DNA of 64,000 bases from Halorussus pelagicus (GTDB taxonomy: Archaea; Halobacteriota; Halobacteria; Halobacteriales; Haladaptataceae): assembly GCF_004087835.1 (NCBI RefSeq), contig NZ_CP035119.1:2542001-2606000 (forward strand), given 5' to 3'. Below the pieces are notes generated by a model. It was not told the DNA's origin and did not search any database. It worked only from the letters and a program-made list of their open reading frames with translations. Within the stretch, counting starts at the first letter, position 1. Each line of letters opens with the position of its first letter. Shown here one piece after another: positions 53,155 through 61,431 of this stretch. A program made the translations under genes and the position numbers.

Positions 53155-55528
53155 GAGTATCGTCGTGTTCGCGCTCGTGGCAGTGTATCTGGCAACATCA
53201 GTGGGTCCTGTCACGGCGGCGCATGGAGAATTAGCCGTCGGAAGTGAGCACTCGACGGGCGCAGAGTTATCGGGTGCGACGACACTCGAAAATGTGACGG
53301 TTGACGGTTCTGGTGAGGCAGCTAGCGTGTCACTGGCTACCGGACTCACGGACGGTTTTGAAGACGACGATCTGGGAGCCTTCCCCAGTGACTGGGCGGG
53401 AGATAGCGCAGAAGTCGTCTCGTCGCCCGTTCACGACGGCACCCGATCGGTAAACGTCACTGGGGGCGACCTTGACCAGTCGGTCCAGACCTCCACGGCG
53501 AACGCGAGCGCGTGGCTGTACTCGCATACGGACGCTGGGACGCTCATCTACTTGAACGAGGATGGTAACTCGATTGTAAACGTTGGAATCCGGAATGGCG
53601 ACCTCGTTTACTATGACGGGTCGTGGACTACGATTGCAACGACCCCTGGGAACAACGAATGGGTGTGGGTGAATGTCCGTGACATTGACCCGAGTTCCGA
53701 CACCGCGACGGTTGAGTGGATGATACAAAGCGGGGCGTCTGGTAGCAGCACGGTCAATTTCCGCAACGACATGACGAACGGCTACGATACGTTCCAAATC
53801 CAGCAACAAGAGACGGACGTGGGAACTGTCGATGCGGTGGACGCGGGAACTCACGCCGAGACAGGATTGTACGTGAGCGATAACCACACCGCGACCAACG
53901 CGAAAAAGGCCTGGACGAATCTCTCGATCTCGAACGCGACCGCGACTGTCGAGTGGCAGGCGTGGACTGGTACGCAGTGGCAGGTGGTTGATTCATCAAC
54001 ATTCTCGAATTCAGGCAATAAGACCGTCAATATCTCCGGAGCCGACTTTGACTCCCCAAAGTGGCGGGTGGACGTGACCCTCGAAAAGACGGGGAGCAAC
54101 CCGACGGCCGAACTGCACGACGAGGGGATGCTCGTCGAGACAGACCCACCCACCGCTGATACCGTGAACGCGACGCCAGCGAACGGAAACGGAACGAGCG
54201 GACGGTCCATCACGGTCGAGGTCCCGGTCAACGACACCGACTTCGGTAAAACCCAAGGCGACTCCGTGGACGCGTCACTCATCCTCGACGGCGTCGAGGA
54301 AGCGACAACGACGTTAGCCAGCAACGGGACCGCCAGTGTGTCGGTCTCGAACGTCTCGGGCGGGACCCATTCCTATCACTGGATTCTCACGGACTCCTAC
54401 GGGCATACCGTCTCGACGGACTCGTTAGAGTTCAAATCGCCGCTCATCCTTCATATTCACGACGGCGACAACCGGTCGGCGCTCGTAACGTCGGAGATCG
54501 ACATGGAGATCATCGAAACGAACGGTGACTTCCGAGAGACGCGCTCGGTCTCGGACGGGACGGCCGTCGTCGGCGCGGTTCCAGATACTCAGCTTAAAAT
54601 TCGTCTCACCGCCGACGAGTATCAAAGCCGCCGGATGCTGATCAACCACCCCTATTCACGGACGAACCGGCATACAGTCCTGCTAAACAAAAGCGATTCC
54701 CAGACGTTCCAACAGTGTTTCGAGGTCAACTCACAGAGCGCGGGATTCGAGCCTGCGGATACGTGGCTGGTCCTCGAAAGCTACATCGACGGCGAGTGGC
54801 GCGACGCCGCAGGAACGTACTTCGGCTCGACCAACTACGCGTGCGTCGGTGTCACCGATGGGGAGGAGTACCGACTTATCGTCAACGAGGGGTCGAAATC
54901 GAAAGACCTCGGTGGGTACACTGCTGATAGCGGATTCGCAAACCAAATTCTGCAACTGAACGTCCGGAGTGTCGATGTCGGGGTCTCAGCGGGAACGCCG
55001 TACGCGATGAGCGTCCGCGGGTCGCACAACGAGACGACCGGCGAGGGAACGATCAGCATCACGTTCGCGTCCCACGACCAGTCAGTGTCCGATTTAGAGC
55101 TTCTCGTCTACCAGAAGGGCAACGAGAGTAACGTCGTCTTCGAGAAGACGGTGTACGGGACCGTCGAGACCTATGCGGCGTCGGTCCCCATCGACGCGAA
55201 CGAGACCGACGAGACGTTCATCGTCGAATGGAGCGCGACAGAAGGAACGAACAAGACGATTAGCGGTCAGCAGAAGGTGAACGTCTACCGCGGGAGCGTC
55301 GAAACGGGTCTCGGTCCGATGTGGCAAAAGGTCGGATACGGGAGTCTCATCCTCCTCATCGGTGGACTGTTCGGGCCGATATCTGCGCCGATTGGCTCGG
55401 TCGTGACGGCGTCGGTCGCCGGTGCGCTGTGGTACAGCGGAGTCCTCGACCTCCGAATCGGCGTGATTCTCTACGCCGGGAGCGTCGGACTCGCCTTCTA
55501 TCTCAGCAGTCGCATGGGGGGTCGATAA
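53144..55528 (+). CDS. 794-aa exported spike-like protein with C-terminal membrane anchor
   Basis: Signal peptide MARKSIVVFALVAVYLATSV, cleaved near ...VTAAHG. Three beta-rich regions follow: a jelly-roll/LamG-like one (about 60-205: DGFEDDDLGAFPSDW, then YSHTDAGTLIYL), a middle one (about 230-330), and an Ig-like region (about 335-425, GGTHSYHWILTDSYGHT). A further beta domain reaches 710, with one Cys pair (near 526 and 567), and many Asn-X-Ser/Thr sequons lie between. The last 80 residues hold three hydrophobic segments. Candidate receptor-binding spike of the particle, or a cell-surface adhesin. Confidence 0.8.
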   Translation: MARKSIVVFALVAVYLATSVGPVTAAHGELAVGSEHSTGAELSGATTLENVTVDGSGEAASVSLATGLTDGFEDDDLGAFPSDWAGDSAEVVSSPVHDGTRSVNVTGGDLDQSVQTSTANASAWLYSHTDAGTLIYLNEDGNSIVNVGIRNGDLVYYDGSWTTIATTPGNNEWVWVNVRDIDPSSDTATVEWMIQSGASGSSTVNFRNDMTNGYDTFQIQQQETDVGTVDAVDAGTHAETGLYVSDNHTATNAKKAWTNLSISNATATVEWQAWTGTQWQVVDSSTFSNSGNKTVNISGADFDSPKWRVDVTLEKTGSNPTAELHDEGMLVETDPPTADTVNATPANGNGTSGRSITVEVPVNDTDFGKTQGDSVDASLILDGVEEATTTLASNGTASVSVSNVSGGTHSYHWILTDSYGHTVSTDSLEFKSPLILHIHDGDNRSALVTSEIDMEIIETNGDFRETRSVSDGTAVVGAVPDTQLKIRLTADEYQSRRMLINHPYSRTNRHTVLLNKSDSQTFQQCFEVNSQSAGFEPADTWLVLESYIDGEWRDAAGTYFGSTNYACVGVTDGEEYRLIVNEGSKSKDLGGYTADSGFANQILQLNVRSVDVGVSAGTPYAMSVRGSHNETTGEGTISITFASHDQSVSDLELLVYQKGNESNVVFEKTVYGTVETYAASVPIDANETDETFIVEWSATEGTNKTISGQQKVNVYRGSVETGLGPMWQKVGYGSLILLIGGLFGPISAPIGSVVTASVAGALWYSGVLDLRIGVILYAGSVGLAFYLSSRMGGR

Positions 55529-55529
55529 T

Positions 55530-55889
55530 ATGGGAATGCGAGGAAAGGAGATGGTGATTTTAATCGTCTGCATCGTCGCGGCGACGGCGTTTGCCTCGGC
55601 GACGCTTGCTCCGACGTTCGGAGTTTACCCGACGACGGGAGTCAAAGAGGACGTGGATGACGCGAACAGGGCGTACGAGAACTCGTCCGGGGAGGTCTCC
55701 GATTCAGGGTCGCTCAACCCTGCTGACGCGCTCGGAATCGTCGGTCGGACACTCGGGATTCTCGGGAACTTGGATGGCGTTCTCGTGAATCTGGGGGTTC
55801 CGAAGCGCGCGGCGGTGTTCTTCGCGTACCCCGTCTACGCGATAATCGGTTGGACAATCCTTCAAATCGTGCTCCGAACGAGGTTGTAA
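55530..55889 (+). CDS. membrane protein, two TM helices
   Basis: 119 residues. TM near 7-26 (VILIVCIVAATAFASATL), a polar outer loop (30-70), and a hydrophobic C-terminal stretch (90-115). Starts one base after the spike gene; may be its membrane partner. Confidence 0.63.
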   Translation: MGMRGKEMVILIVCIVAATAFASATLAPTFGVYPTTGVKEDVDDANRAYENSSGEVSDSGSLNPADALGIVGRTLGILGNLDGVLVNLGVPKRAAVFFAYPVYAIIGWTILQIVLRTRL

Positions 55890-55892
55890 CCC

Positions 55893-56207
55893 ATGTTCGA
55901 GCTACTTCCTCTCCAAGAGTCAGGCGGACTGTTGGAGTTCTGGGCGGAAGGGAACTTCATCGAGGGCATCATCCGGACCTTCATGAACCCGATGGGTCCG
56001 GCGTTCGTGGTCTGGGTGCTGGTTGCGTTCGGCGGGTCGTTTGCCGTCTACTCGCGGTCGCCTGCTCCGCTGGTCGTCGTGTCGGTCATCGTCGGCGGGA
56101 TGGCTGCACCGGTTCTGCCCGGTCTCGGCAGCAACGTCTTGATGCTTATCGCCATCGGTGCCGGTGCGTCGGCGCTGTGGACGCTCTATCAGGGAGTGGG
56201 ACAATGA
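55893..56207 (+). CDS. membrane protein, three TM helices
   Basis: 104 residues with hydrophobic segments near 35-52, 55-75 and 78-95. Short acidic amphipathic N-terminus (FELLPLQESGGLLEFWAEGN). Overlaps the next gene by 4 bases. Confidence 0.63.
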   Translation: MFELLPLQESGGLLEFWAEGNFIEGIIRTFMNPMGPAFVVWVLVAFGGSFAVYSRSPAPLVVVSVIVGGMAAPVLPGLGSNVLMLIAIGAGASALWTLYQGVGQ

Positions 56208-56428
56208 CTTCGACCGACGAGATGGAGGCGCTCATCAAGCCAGCCTACTGGTCGGGGGTCGCTGGATTCGTCGCGTTCGGCGCGATGTCGTGGACCTCGT
56301 TCCACGGGTTTCCGGTTGCGAGCCAGTTCTGTAGCGCGCTGTTTCTTGGGTGCTATCTCGGAGCAGTCCTCTACCTGATGGTGGTGAGTGAACTCTCCTC
56401 GTCGTCTGCGAGAGGTGAGACAGTGTGA
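56204..56428 (+). CDS. two-TM membrane protein
   Basis: 74 residues from ATG 56204. TM helices near 14-32 and 40-62. ATGA overlap upstream and GTGA overlap downstream. The upstream long frame is a shadow. Confidence 0.62.
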   Translation: MTSTDEMEALIKPAYWSGVAGFVAFGAMSWTSFHGFPVASQFCSALFLGCYLGAVLYLMVVSELSSSSARGETV

Positions 56429-56781
56429 CCGCGGTGTACGCAGTCTTCCGACCGGCATATCTGCTTCACGAGGTGATGCACTACCTCGCGGCACTCCTGT
56501 TTGCCGAGGACGTGGAGTTCGGGGTGACCGCACAGGGCCGTCCGTGGCTCGACGTTGAGTTCGCCGAGGAGGCGGCAGTGTGGCCGCAGGTCGTCGTCGG
56601 AGTTGCACCGGTAGTCACGGGCGGGATGTTCCTCGCGGCGTACATGTGGATTGTTCTGTCGCCGCTCTCGGGGAGCGGGTGGTTCTGGCTTGCGCCGGTC
56701 CATCTCTACGTGTTGGCGTCTGCGGTGGTCTGGGCGACGCCGTCGGACCGAGACTTAGACCCTCTCCGCGAGTTACTCTAA
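56425..56781 (+). CDS. HExxH integral-membrane protein (putative metallopeptidase)
   Basis: 118 residues from GTG 56425. AYLLHEVMHYLAALLFAEDV (about 11-30) contains HEVMH, the HExxH zinc motif, at the start of a hydrophobic helix, as in DUF3267/M50-type membrane peptidases. Three more TM-like segments follow (about 50-70, 72-88, 90-105). A third zinc ligand is not obvious; Asp near 113-116 is a candidate. Last gene of the module, followed at once by a hairpin terminator. Confidence 0.6.
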   Translation: MTAVYAVFRPAYLLHEVMHYLAALLFAEDVEFGVTAQGRPWLDVEFAEEAAVWPQVVVGVAPVVTGGMFLAAYMWIVLSPLSGSGWFWLAPVHLYVLASAVVWATPSDRDLDPLRELL

Positions 56782-56788
56782 GTTGATG

Positions 56789-56807
56789 CGGTAGGTCTCG
56801 CCTACCG
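56789..56807 (+). terminator. hairpin terminator of the particle module
   Basis: CGGTAGG (56789-56795) and CCTACCG (56801-56807) form a 7-bp stem with loop TCTCG, starting 8 bases after the last stop. Runs of T follow further down. Position supports termination of the rightward operon. Confidence 0.6.
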
Positions 56808-56906
56808 TAGAGGAGATAGGGGTAGGATTTTCCTAACCGCGTATACGGCTCTACTACCCGTTCTATCCGTTCTACCTTCTGGTTTCGGCAGATTGGCCAA
56901 TCCACG

Positions 56907-56958
56907 GCGGGCCGGGCCGTTCTGGCCCGGCCCGCAATTGTCCTGCCCCTTAGGGGCA
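56907..56958. other. two strong hairpins in intergenic DNA
   Basis: GCGGGCCGGGCC (56907-56918) pairs perfectly with GGCCCGGCCCGC (56924-56935) around loop GTTCT; a second hairpin TGCCCC/GGGGCA follows at 56944-56958. They sit 8 bases apart between the particle module and the gene at 56994. Possible bidirectional terminator, RNA element or origin structure. Confidence 0.5.
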
Positions 56959-56993
56959 AAGGCTCTTGAGGGGTCCGCATATATCGGTCGAGT

Positions 56994-57386
56994 ATGGTCT
57001 CACCGAATGATACTTGGGAAGAAACGGAGCATGGGTACGAGAATGGAGATACGTCGGTCATTGTAAGCGAGGTTGAGGGCCGAATCATCAATGATGGTCA
57101 GCGAAAGAGCTTCACGGGATACGAAGTCCAAATTTGGGAGGGGCCAGCGGGCTACGCGAGTCCGACGGAAATTGCCACTTACGAAGAGCCACGGCCTGCA
57201 TGGGAGTTGGCGAACCTGCTAACTCGTCTGTACGGAACGTATCCCGCTAACTTGCTGATGGGGTTGGAGGGGCCGGAGGGAGATTCGTTGCCGCGTGGTC
57301 TGGCTGATCGAGACCCTGCGCAACTTCTTCGTGACGTTCTGGGCTACGAGGCGTCCTATGTTGATGAGGCGCTCGGGGACGACTGA
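56994..57386 (+). CDS. hypothetical soluble protein
   Basis: 130 residues, alpha/beta: DTSVIVSEVEGRIIN, GYEVQIWEGPAGYASP, then helical RPAWELANLLTRLYGTYPAN and a C-terminal acidic helix. No family recognised. Stand-alone rightward gene, flanked by hairpin-rich DNA on both sides and convergent to the DUF7845-like gene. Confidence 0.6.
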   Translation: MVSPNDTWEETEHGYENGDTSVIVSEVEGRIINDGQRKSFTGYEVQIWEGPAGYASPTEIATYEEPRPAWELANLLTRLYGTYPANLLMGLEGPEGDSLPRGLADRDPAQLLRDVLGYEASYVDEALGDD

Positions 57387-57487
57387 TCGGGTGTGAGTCC
57401 CACCGTGGTTTCCGCTGTTCCGCTGAATTTGCGGAGGCAGGGGGTACTTTTTTTGGTGGGTGCCCTTAGGCACACCTTCTAAGGGGG

Positions 57488-57508
57488 GCTTCCCGTTGGA
57501 TGGGAAGC
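57488..57508. terminator. hairpin between convergent genes
   Basis: GCTTCCC (57488-57494) pairs with GGGAAGC (57502-57508). An oligo-T run TTTTTTT lies at about 57449-57455, preceded by further GC-rich hairpin sequence. Within the 269-base convergent gap, so likely termination for one or both genes. Confidence 0.45.
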
Positions 57509-57655
57509 TCGCCGGGAAGGGCCGCACCTCCGTACTCACTGGTCGCATATCTCAGACTGGCTAAAGCAAGTTAGCTTGTGTTTCGAGGAAGAGAAGTAAA
57601 ATTGTAGTTGTATAAATTGCCCCGAAGAATAGTGTTGCCACTACTTAGTCGCGCG

Positions 57656-59308
57656 TCAGTTGGTGGAACTATCCATTATTCGTTCATGTTCGTCCGATCC
57701 GTATATCAGTCGGTGGTAGCCGTTGCCCGTATTGAACTCGATGATCGCTTTGTGAAGTGGCGCGTCGAATCCGGCTTTCGTCCAGACGACCTCAAGGTAC
57801 TCCAAGACCTTCCCGATGTACTCTCCTGAACTCTGCCGATACCGGTTGAGGACCGACGTGATCTTGATGTGGACGCGGTCGCGTGGTGCGCTCCCGTCGT
57901 TGATAACTTCGGCACCGTACTGAGTCAGCCATCGCTGGAAGGCCGAGCCTTTCTCTTTCAGTTGCCGTGGGTCGAGATCGAGGATGCGCGCGGCTTGGTC
58001 GGCGGCGGCCTCGACGGTCTCCTCGACGCGCTCGAAGACGGCGGCGAACTCTTGGCGAATCTTCTTCGACCGCCACTTGACGACGCCGTTGTCGGATTCA
58101 AGGAGCGCGTCGCACCGCTTGAGGGTGCGGTAGAGCGTCGAGACTGAGGTATCCGCCTCGTCGATGACTTCTTCGTAGTGGCACTGGCCGCTGTCGGTCA
58201 TCGCTTCGAGGTGGTCCATGTCGGCGTCGGTCAACTCGCGCATCTGTTGGACGAGTAGCGCTTCCTGCGAGGCTTCGAGTTTCGGCGTTGGGTCGTCGTA
58301 GAGCCGGAGCGTCGGATTCTCGTCGTAGGCGCTCACGTCGAAGTGGCTGTCAGGGACGAACGTCGTCTGGTCGGGGTCGGTTGGGACGTTCGACCAGTAG
58401 AGGAGGTTGATGAGCGTTTCGTTGAGTTCACGCTGGAGGTCGTCGATCTTCGACCAGCGAACGGTCGAGTTGTTCAGCTCCTTGTTGAAGAGCACGCCGA
58501 GTTTTGGGTGGTGGGTCGGGTCGGTTTCATCGACGCTGTCGGGGTTCTTCAGGAGGTAGCTCTTGACCTGCTTCCCGCGATTCCCGACCGGAAGTTCGCG
58601 GGCGGCCGACTGCCGGAGCGGGAGTCGGTGCATCTTGCCGACGGTGTCCTCGTTATCGACCTCCAGCGAGTAGCGCACGCCCTCCTCGTCGAGGAGAAGG
58701 TGATGGAGTTTCTGGAGGATGCCGCTGGTGCCGATGATTTTCTGGTTCATCGACCGGCGGATGCGGAGATAGCGTTCGTAAGAGTGAGCGTTCGACGAGT
58801 CGTGGATGTAGCGCGGGTTGAAGTATTCGTGGTTGAACCGCTGGCCCGCCTCCGCGAACAGCAACTGGACGAGTTGGGGGAGGAGTCGTTCGTACTCCTC
58901 GGGTTCGAGGTTGCTGCCTTGGACGTGGACGTTGACGCCTTCGTTCGGGATGGAGTCGCGGTCGCAGGGAGTCGAGATGCGGTCGCCCGACTCGTAGTGT
59001 TCCATGCCCTTGAACCGGGGTCGGACGTGGAACGTGACCTTGCGTTCGCCGTGACCGCGGGCTTTCAGTCGGGGCTCGTAAAGTCGCGGCGCGTCGATGG
59101 GGTCGTCGGGTCGGGGTGCGATGCCACCCTTCTGGTAGTAGAGTTCGAACGACCACTGTTCACCGTCGAGGTCGTATTCCAGTTGGTCGGCGTGGCCGTC
59201 GAACTGGTTGACGAGGAGGTTCGTGACGGCCCAGTAGGGCGAGAGACCATGCTCGAAGAAGTTCCAGTCGGCCTCCAGTTCGTGGGGCGCGCTGGCGACG
59301 TGCGTCAA
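57656..59308 (-). CDS. DUF7845-like protein, candidate replication initiator
   Basis: 550 residues. The N-terminus (APHELEADWNFFEHGLSPYW) and the DGEQWSFELYYQKGGIAPRP segment match my memory of haloarchaeal DUF7845 proteins. A middle winged-helix region (about 360-430: LTDADMDHLEAMTDSGQCHY, DEADTSVSTLYRTLKRCDAL) is followed by long helices. Proteins of this type occur in haloarchaeal plasmids and proviruses; a replication role is inferred from context and size. Overlaps the next leftward gene by 4 bases. Confidence 0.6.
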   Translation of the reverse strand: MTHVASAPHELEADWNFFEHGLSPYWAVTNLLVNQFDGHADQLEYDLDGEQWSFELYYQKGGIAPRPDDPIDAPRLYEPRLKARGHGERKVTFHVRPRFKGMEHYESGDRISTPCDRDSIPNEGVNVHVQGSNLEPEEYERLLPQLVQLLFAEAGQRFNHEYFNPRYIHDSSNAHSYERYLRIRRSMNQKIIGTSGILQKLHHLLLDEEGVRYSLEVDNEDTVGKMHRLPLRQSAARELPVGNRGKQVKSYLLKNPDSVDETDPTHHPKLGVLFNKELNNSTVRWSKIDDLQRELNETLINLLYWSNVPTDPDQTTFVPDSHFDVSAYDENPTLRLYDDPTPKLEASQEALLVQQMRELTDADMDHLEAMTDSGQCHYEEVIDEADTSVSTLYRTLKRCDALLESDNGVVKWRSKKIRQEFAAVFERVEETVEAAADQAARILDLDPRQLKEKGSAFQRWLTQYGAEVINDGSAPRDRVHIKITSVLNRYRQSSGEYIGKVLEYLEVVWTKAGFDAPLHKAIIEFNTGNGYHRLIYGSDEHERIMDSSTN

Positions 59309-59544
59309 GCGTCGTCACCTCCCTGCTCGGTGGCCGTGCTGGACTGCTCACCGACGGTCTCCGTCACGAACTCCTCGCCGTTGTAGAACGTCTTCTTCCC
59401 CGCTCCGATAAACGCATCACAGTTCGGGCAACGGCGTTGGTATGAGATTCGACCGCGCTTTAGACGCTTCCTCACGTCCATCGGTTCCATGTCCTCACGA
59501 CACTCCGGACACCGCTCGGTTTCGTCTGTGGGCTGCTCAGTCAT
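59305..59544 (-). CDS. zinc-ribbon micro-protein
   Basis: 79 residues from ATG 59544. CPECREDMEPMDVRKRL and RCPNCDAFIGAGKKTF make a complete two-knuckle zinc ribbon (CxxC, 25 residues, CxxC). Disordered acidic end. It overlaps the methyltransferase by 8 bases and the DUF7845-like gene by 4. Confidence 0.7.
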   Translation of the reverse strand: MTEQPTDETERCPECREDMEPMDVRKRLKRGRISYQRRCPNCDAFIGAGKKTFYNGEEFVTETVGEQSSTATEQGGDDA

Positions 59545-61105
59545 CGGAGACCACCTCCTCGTACGCCGGGATTTCGACCTCGGGGTCGTCGGAGAGGCCC
59601 GCATCGAACGTCGAGAGGGTCGCGGTCTCGGCGGCGAGGATGTGCTCGGCGAGCGCGGTCGCCATCCCGACCGGGACGGCGTTCCCGATTTGGGCGCGGC
59701 GAGTGCGCTTCGTGTCGCCGGTAATCTCGTAGTCGGCCGGGAACCCCTGCGCTTGCTTGGTCTCCGGCGGGTCGAGCATCCGGTACTGGAGGTCGATACC
59801 CCACGGGTAGATGTCCGGATGGACGAGCGCGTACCGTGCGCGCGTCGTCAGCGTCGGGAGTGGCTCGGCGACCGACTGGGCGGCGTGGTCTGGCGTGCCC
59901 TTGTAATCGACGAGGAACGGCGTGAACAACCGGCCGTCGTGGTTCCGAGCGGTGACGGTGTGGAGCGGTTGGTCGTCAGGGTCGAACGCGGGGTTCGAGT
60001 GTTTACCGCCGCTGGACCCGTTTCGCGGGAGGACGAACGCGTCGGCCTCGATGAAGTGAATCGCGCCGCGCTTAGCGATGGTCGGGAGCGGGTCGGTCTC
60101 GGCGTCACGCGGGAGTGCGCCGGAGTGCTGGCCCATCACCATCGGCGTCGAGGCCTCGCTCTCGTCGGTGACCGCGACCTCGCCGCGCACGAGGAACGGG
60201 TCAGTCCGCTCGGTCAGCGCCTCCGCGAGGTCTTCGACCCGGACCACGTCGTCTTGGAGCGCGTAGATGTCCTCTTCGGTGAGGCGTTCGAGCGCGTCGG
60301 CGTACGGCGCGAGACGGTCGTCGCAGAAGTCTCGGATGCCGTGGGCGATGCGGTCCATCGTCTTGCCGGAGAGCGCCTTTGAGCGCGCGAACAGCGACTC
60401 GCCACGGTCGCTCCAGTCGATGACCGCGCTGGCCGGTACCCAGTCGGCGAGGTCGTCGTCCGGGTCGTCGGAGTGGGTCCGTGGGGGAGCAGTCGGTCGT
60501 TTCGTCCGGCTGGCGATGACGAACAGGCGCTGGCGGGTTGTCGGGTCGCCGTAGTCGGCGGCTCGGAGCTTGACGCCGTAGCGGTCCTTCTCGTCGCGGA
60601 TGACGGTGTACCCGAGCGCTTGGAGCATTCCAATCCAGCGCTCGTAGATTGAGCCGTCGCGGGTCGGTTCGCCATCTACGACTGGTCCCCACGACCGGAG
60701 GTCGCCGACGTTCTCGATGAGCAGGTGCTTCGGGCGGAGGAGTTCGACCCAGCGCAGGACGTGCCACGGACTGGCGCGTTCCTGCTCTTGGACCGGTTGG
60801 CCGCCACGGGCCTTCGAGAAGTGCGTGCAGGACGGGCCAGCGGTGAGCAGGTCCACGTCGTTCGCCGGGGCGACGTTGGGCGGGTGGAGCGCCTCGACCT
60901 TGGCGTGGTAGTGGTCGGCCCACGGGTGGTTTGCTTCGTGGGTCGCTATCGCGTCTTCGCTGTGGTTGACCGCGACCAGCTTGAGGTCCTCGCCGGGGGT
61001 GTAGCCGAGGTTCCGAGCGGCGTTGGCCACGCCGGTTGAGATGCCGCCGCCGCCCGCGAACAGGTCCACGACGTGCAATGTCTCGCTCGTCGAGTCGTCG
61101 CTCAC
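59537..61105 (-). CDS. DNA (cytosine-5) methyltransferase
   Basis: 522 residues. Motif I VVDLFAGGGGISTG (about 12-25), motif IV LTAGPSCTHFSKARGG (88-103) with the catalytic Cys in PSC instead of the usual PPC or PCQ, motif VI LIENVGDL, motif VIII TTRQRLFVIA, and motifs IX-X PPETKQAQGFPADYEITG and RRAQIGNAVPVGMATALA. A long target-recognition region lies between. It methylates cytosine at C5. No cognate nuclease is recognised nearby, so it is probably a protective (orphan) modification enzyme of the element. Confidence 0.93.
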   Translation of the reverse strand: MSDDSTSETLHVVDLFAGGGGISTGVANAARNLGYTPGEDLKLVAVNHSEDAIATHEANHPWADHYHAKVEALHPPNVAPANDVDLLTAGPSCTHFSKARGGQPVQEQERASPWHVLRWVELLRPKHLLIENVGDLRSWGPVVDGEPTRDGSIYERWIGMLQALGYTVIRDEKDRYGVKLRAADYGDPTTRQRLFVIASRTKRPTAPPRTHSDDPDDDLADWVPASAVIDWSDRGESLFARSKALSGKTMDRIAHGIRDFCDDRLAPYADALERLTEEDIYALQDDVVRVEDLAEALTERTDPFLVRGEVAVTDESEASTPMVMGQHSGALPRDAETDPLPTIAKRGAIHFIEADAFVLPRNGSSGGKHSNPAFDPDDQPLHTVTARNHDGRLFTPFLVDYKGTPDHAAQSVAEPLPTLTTRARYALVHPDIYPWGIDLQYRMLDPPETKQAQGFPADYEITGDTKRTRRAQIGNAVPVGMATALAEHILAAETATLSTFDAGLSDDPEVEIPAYEEVVSDD

Positions 61106-61431
61106 GCGGTCTCACCTCCCGCGAAGTCGCCGAGGGTGGCAGTCGTCGGGCCGTCTTCGTCGTCGGTGTCGGGTTCCGGCGACTCGTGAAGCTCGCTCCA
61201 GTGAGTCGGCGAGCTACCGCGGACGCGCGCCGCGAGCAACCGACGATGGCAGAAGGTGTCGTCCTTCTCCAAGCAGACGAGCCAGACGGTCTGGCCGTCG
61301 TCGAGGCGGTCGCGCAGGCCGTCGATGCACTTGCGCGGGCCGACCCGCTCCAGATAGCCGAGGTAGCGGTCGCGGGCGAGGTTGAGGGTGGCGACGGCGC
61401 GCTGGTGCGCCGTGGCAAGGTCGGCGGTCAC
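61102..61431 (-). CDS. DUF488-like small protein
   Basis: 109 residues. VWLVCLEKDDTFCHRRLLAA (about 49-68) is the conserved C-terminal core of DUF488-type proteins, where C-x-EKD-x4-CHR-x-LLA holds two Cys and a His. The N-terminal part expected for the family is reduced. An acidic disordered tail follows. It overlaps the methyltransferase by 4 bases, so it probably belongs to the DNA-modification unit. Confidence 0.65.
   Translation of the reverse strand: MTADLATAHQRAVATLNLARDRYLGYLERVGPRKCIDGLRDRLDDGQTVWLVCLEKDDTFCHRRLLAARVRGSSPTHWSELHESPEPDTDDEDGPTTATLGDFAGGETA

Noticed and set aside
46395-56781. Conjugative pilus or type IV secretion system
   Set aside because: No VirB4, TraD/VirD4, or relaxase is recognised; the ATPase at 44770 lacks the VirB4 size.
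57608-57829. 73-codon plus-strand frame at the end of the DUF7845-like gene
   Set aside because: Antisense over the C-terminus of a better gene; no supporting features.
58343-59386. 347-codon plus-strand frame over the DUF7845-like gene
   Set aside because: Antisense shadow; the minus-strand product has coherent helices and coupled overlaps with its neighbours.
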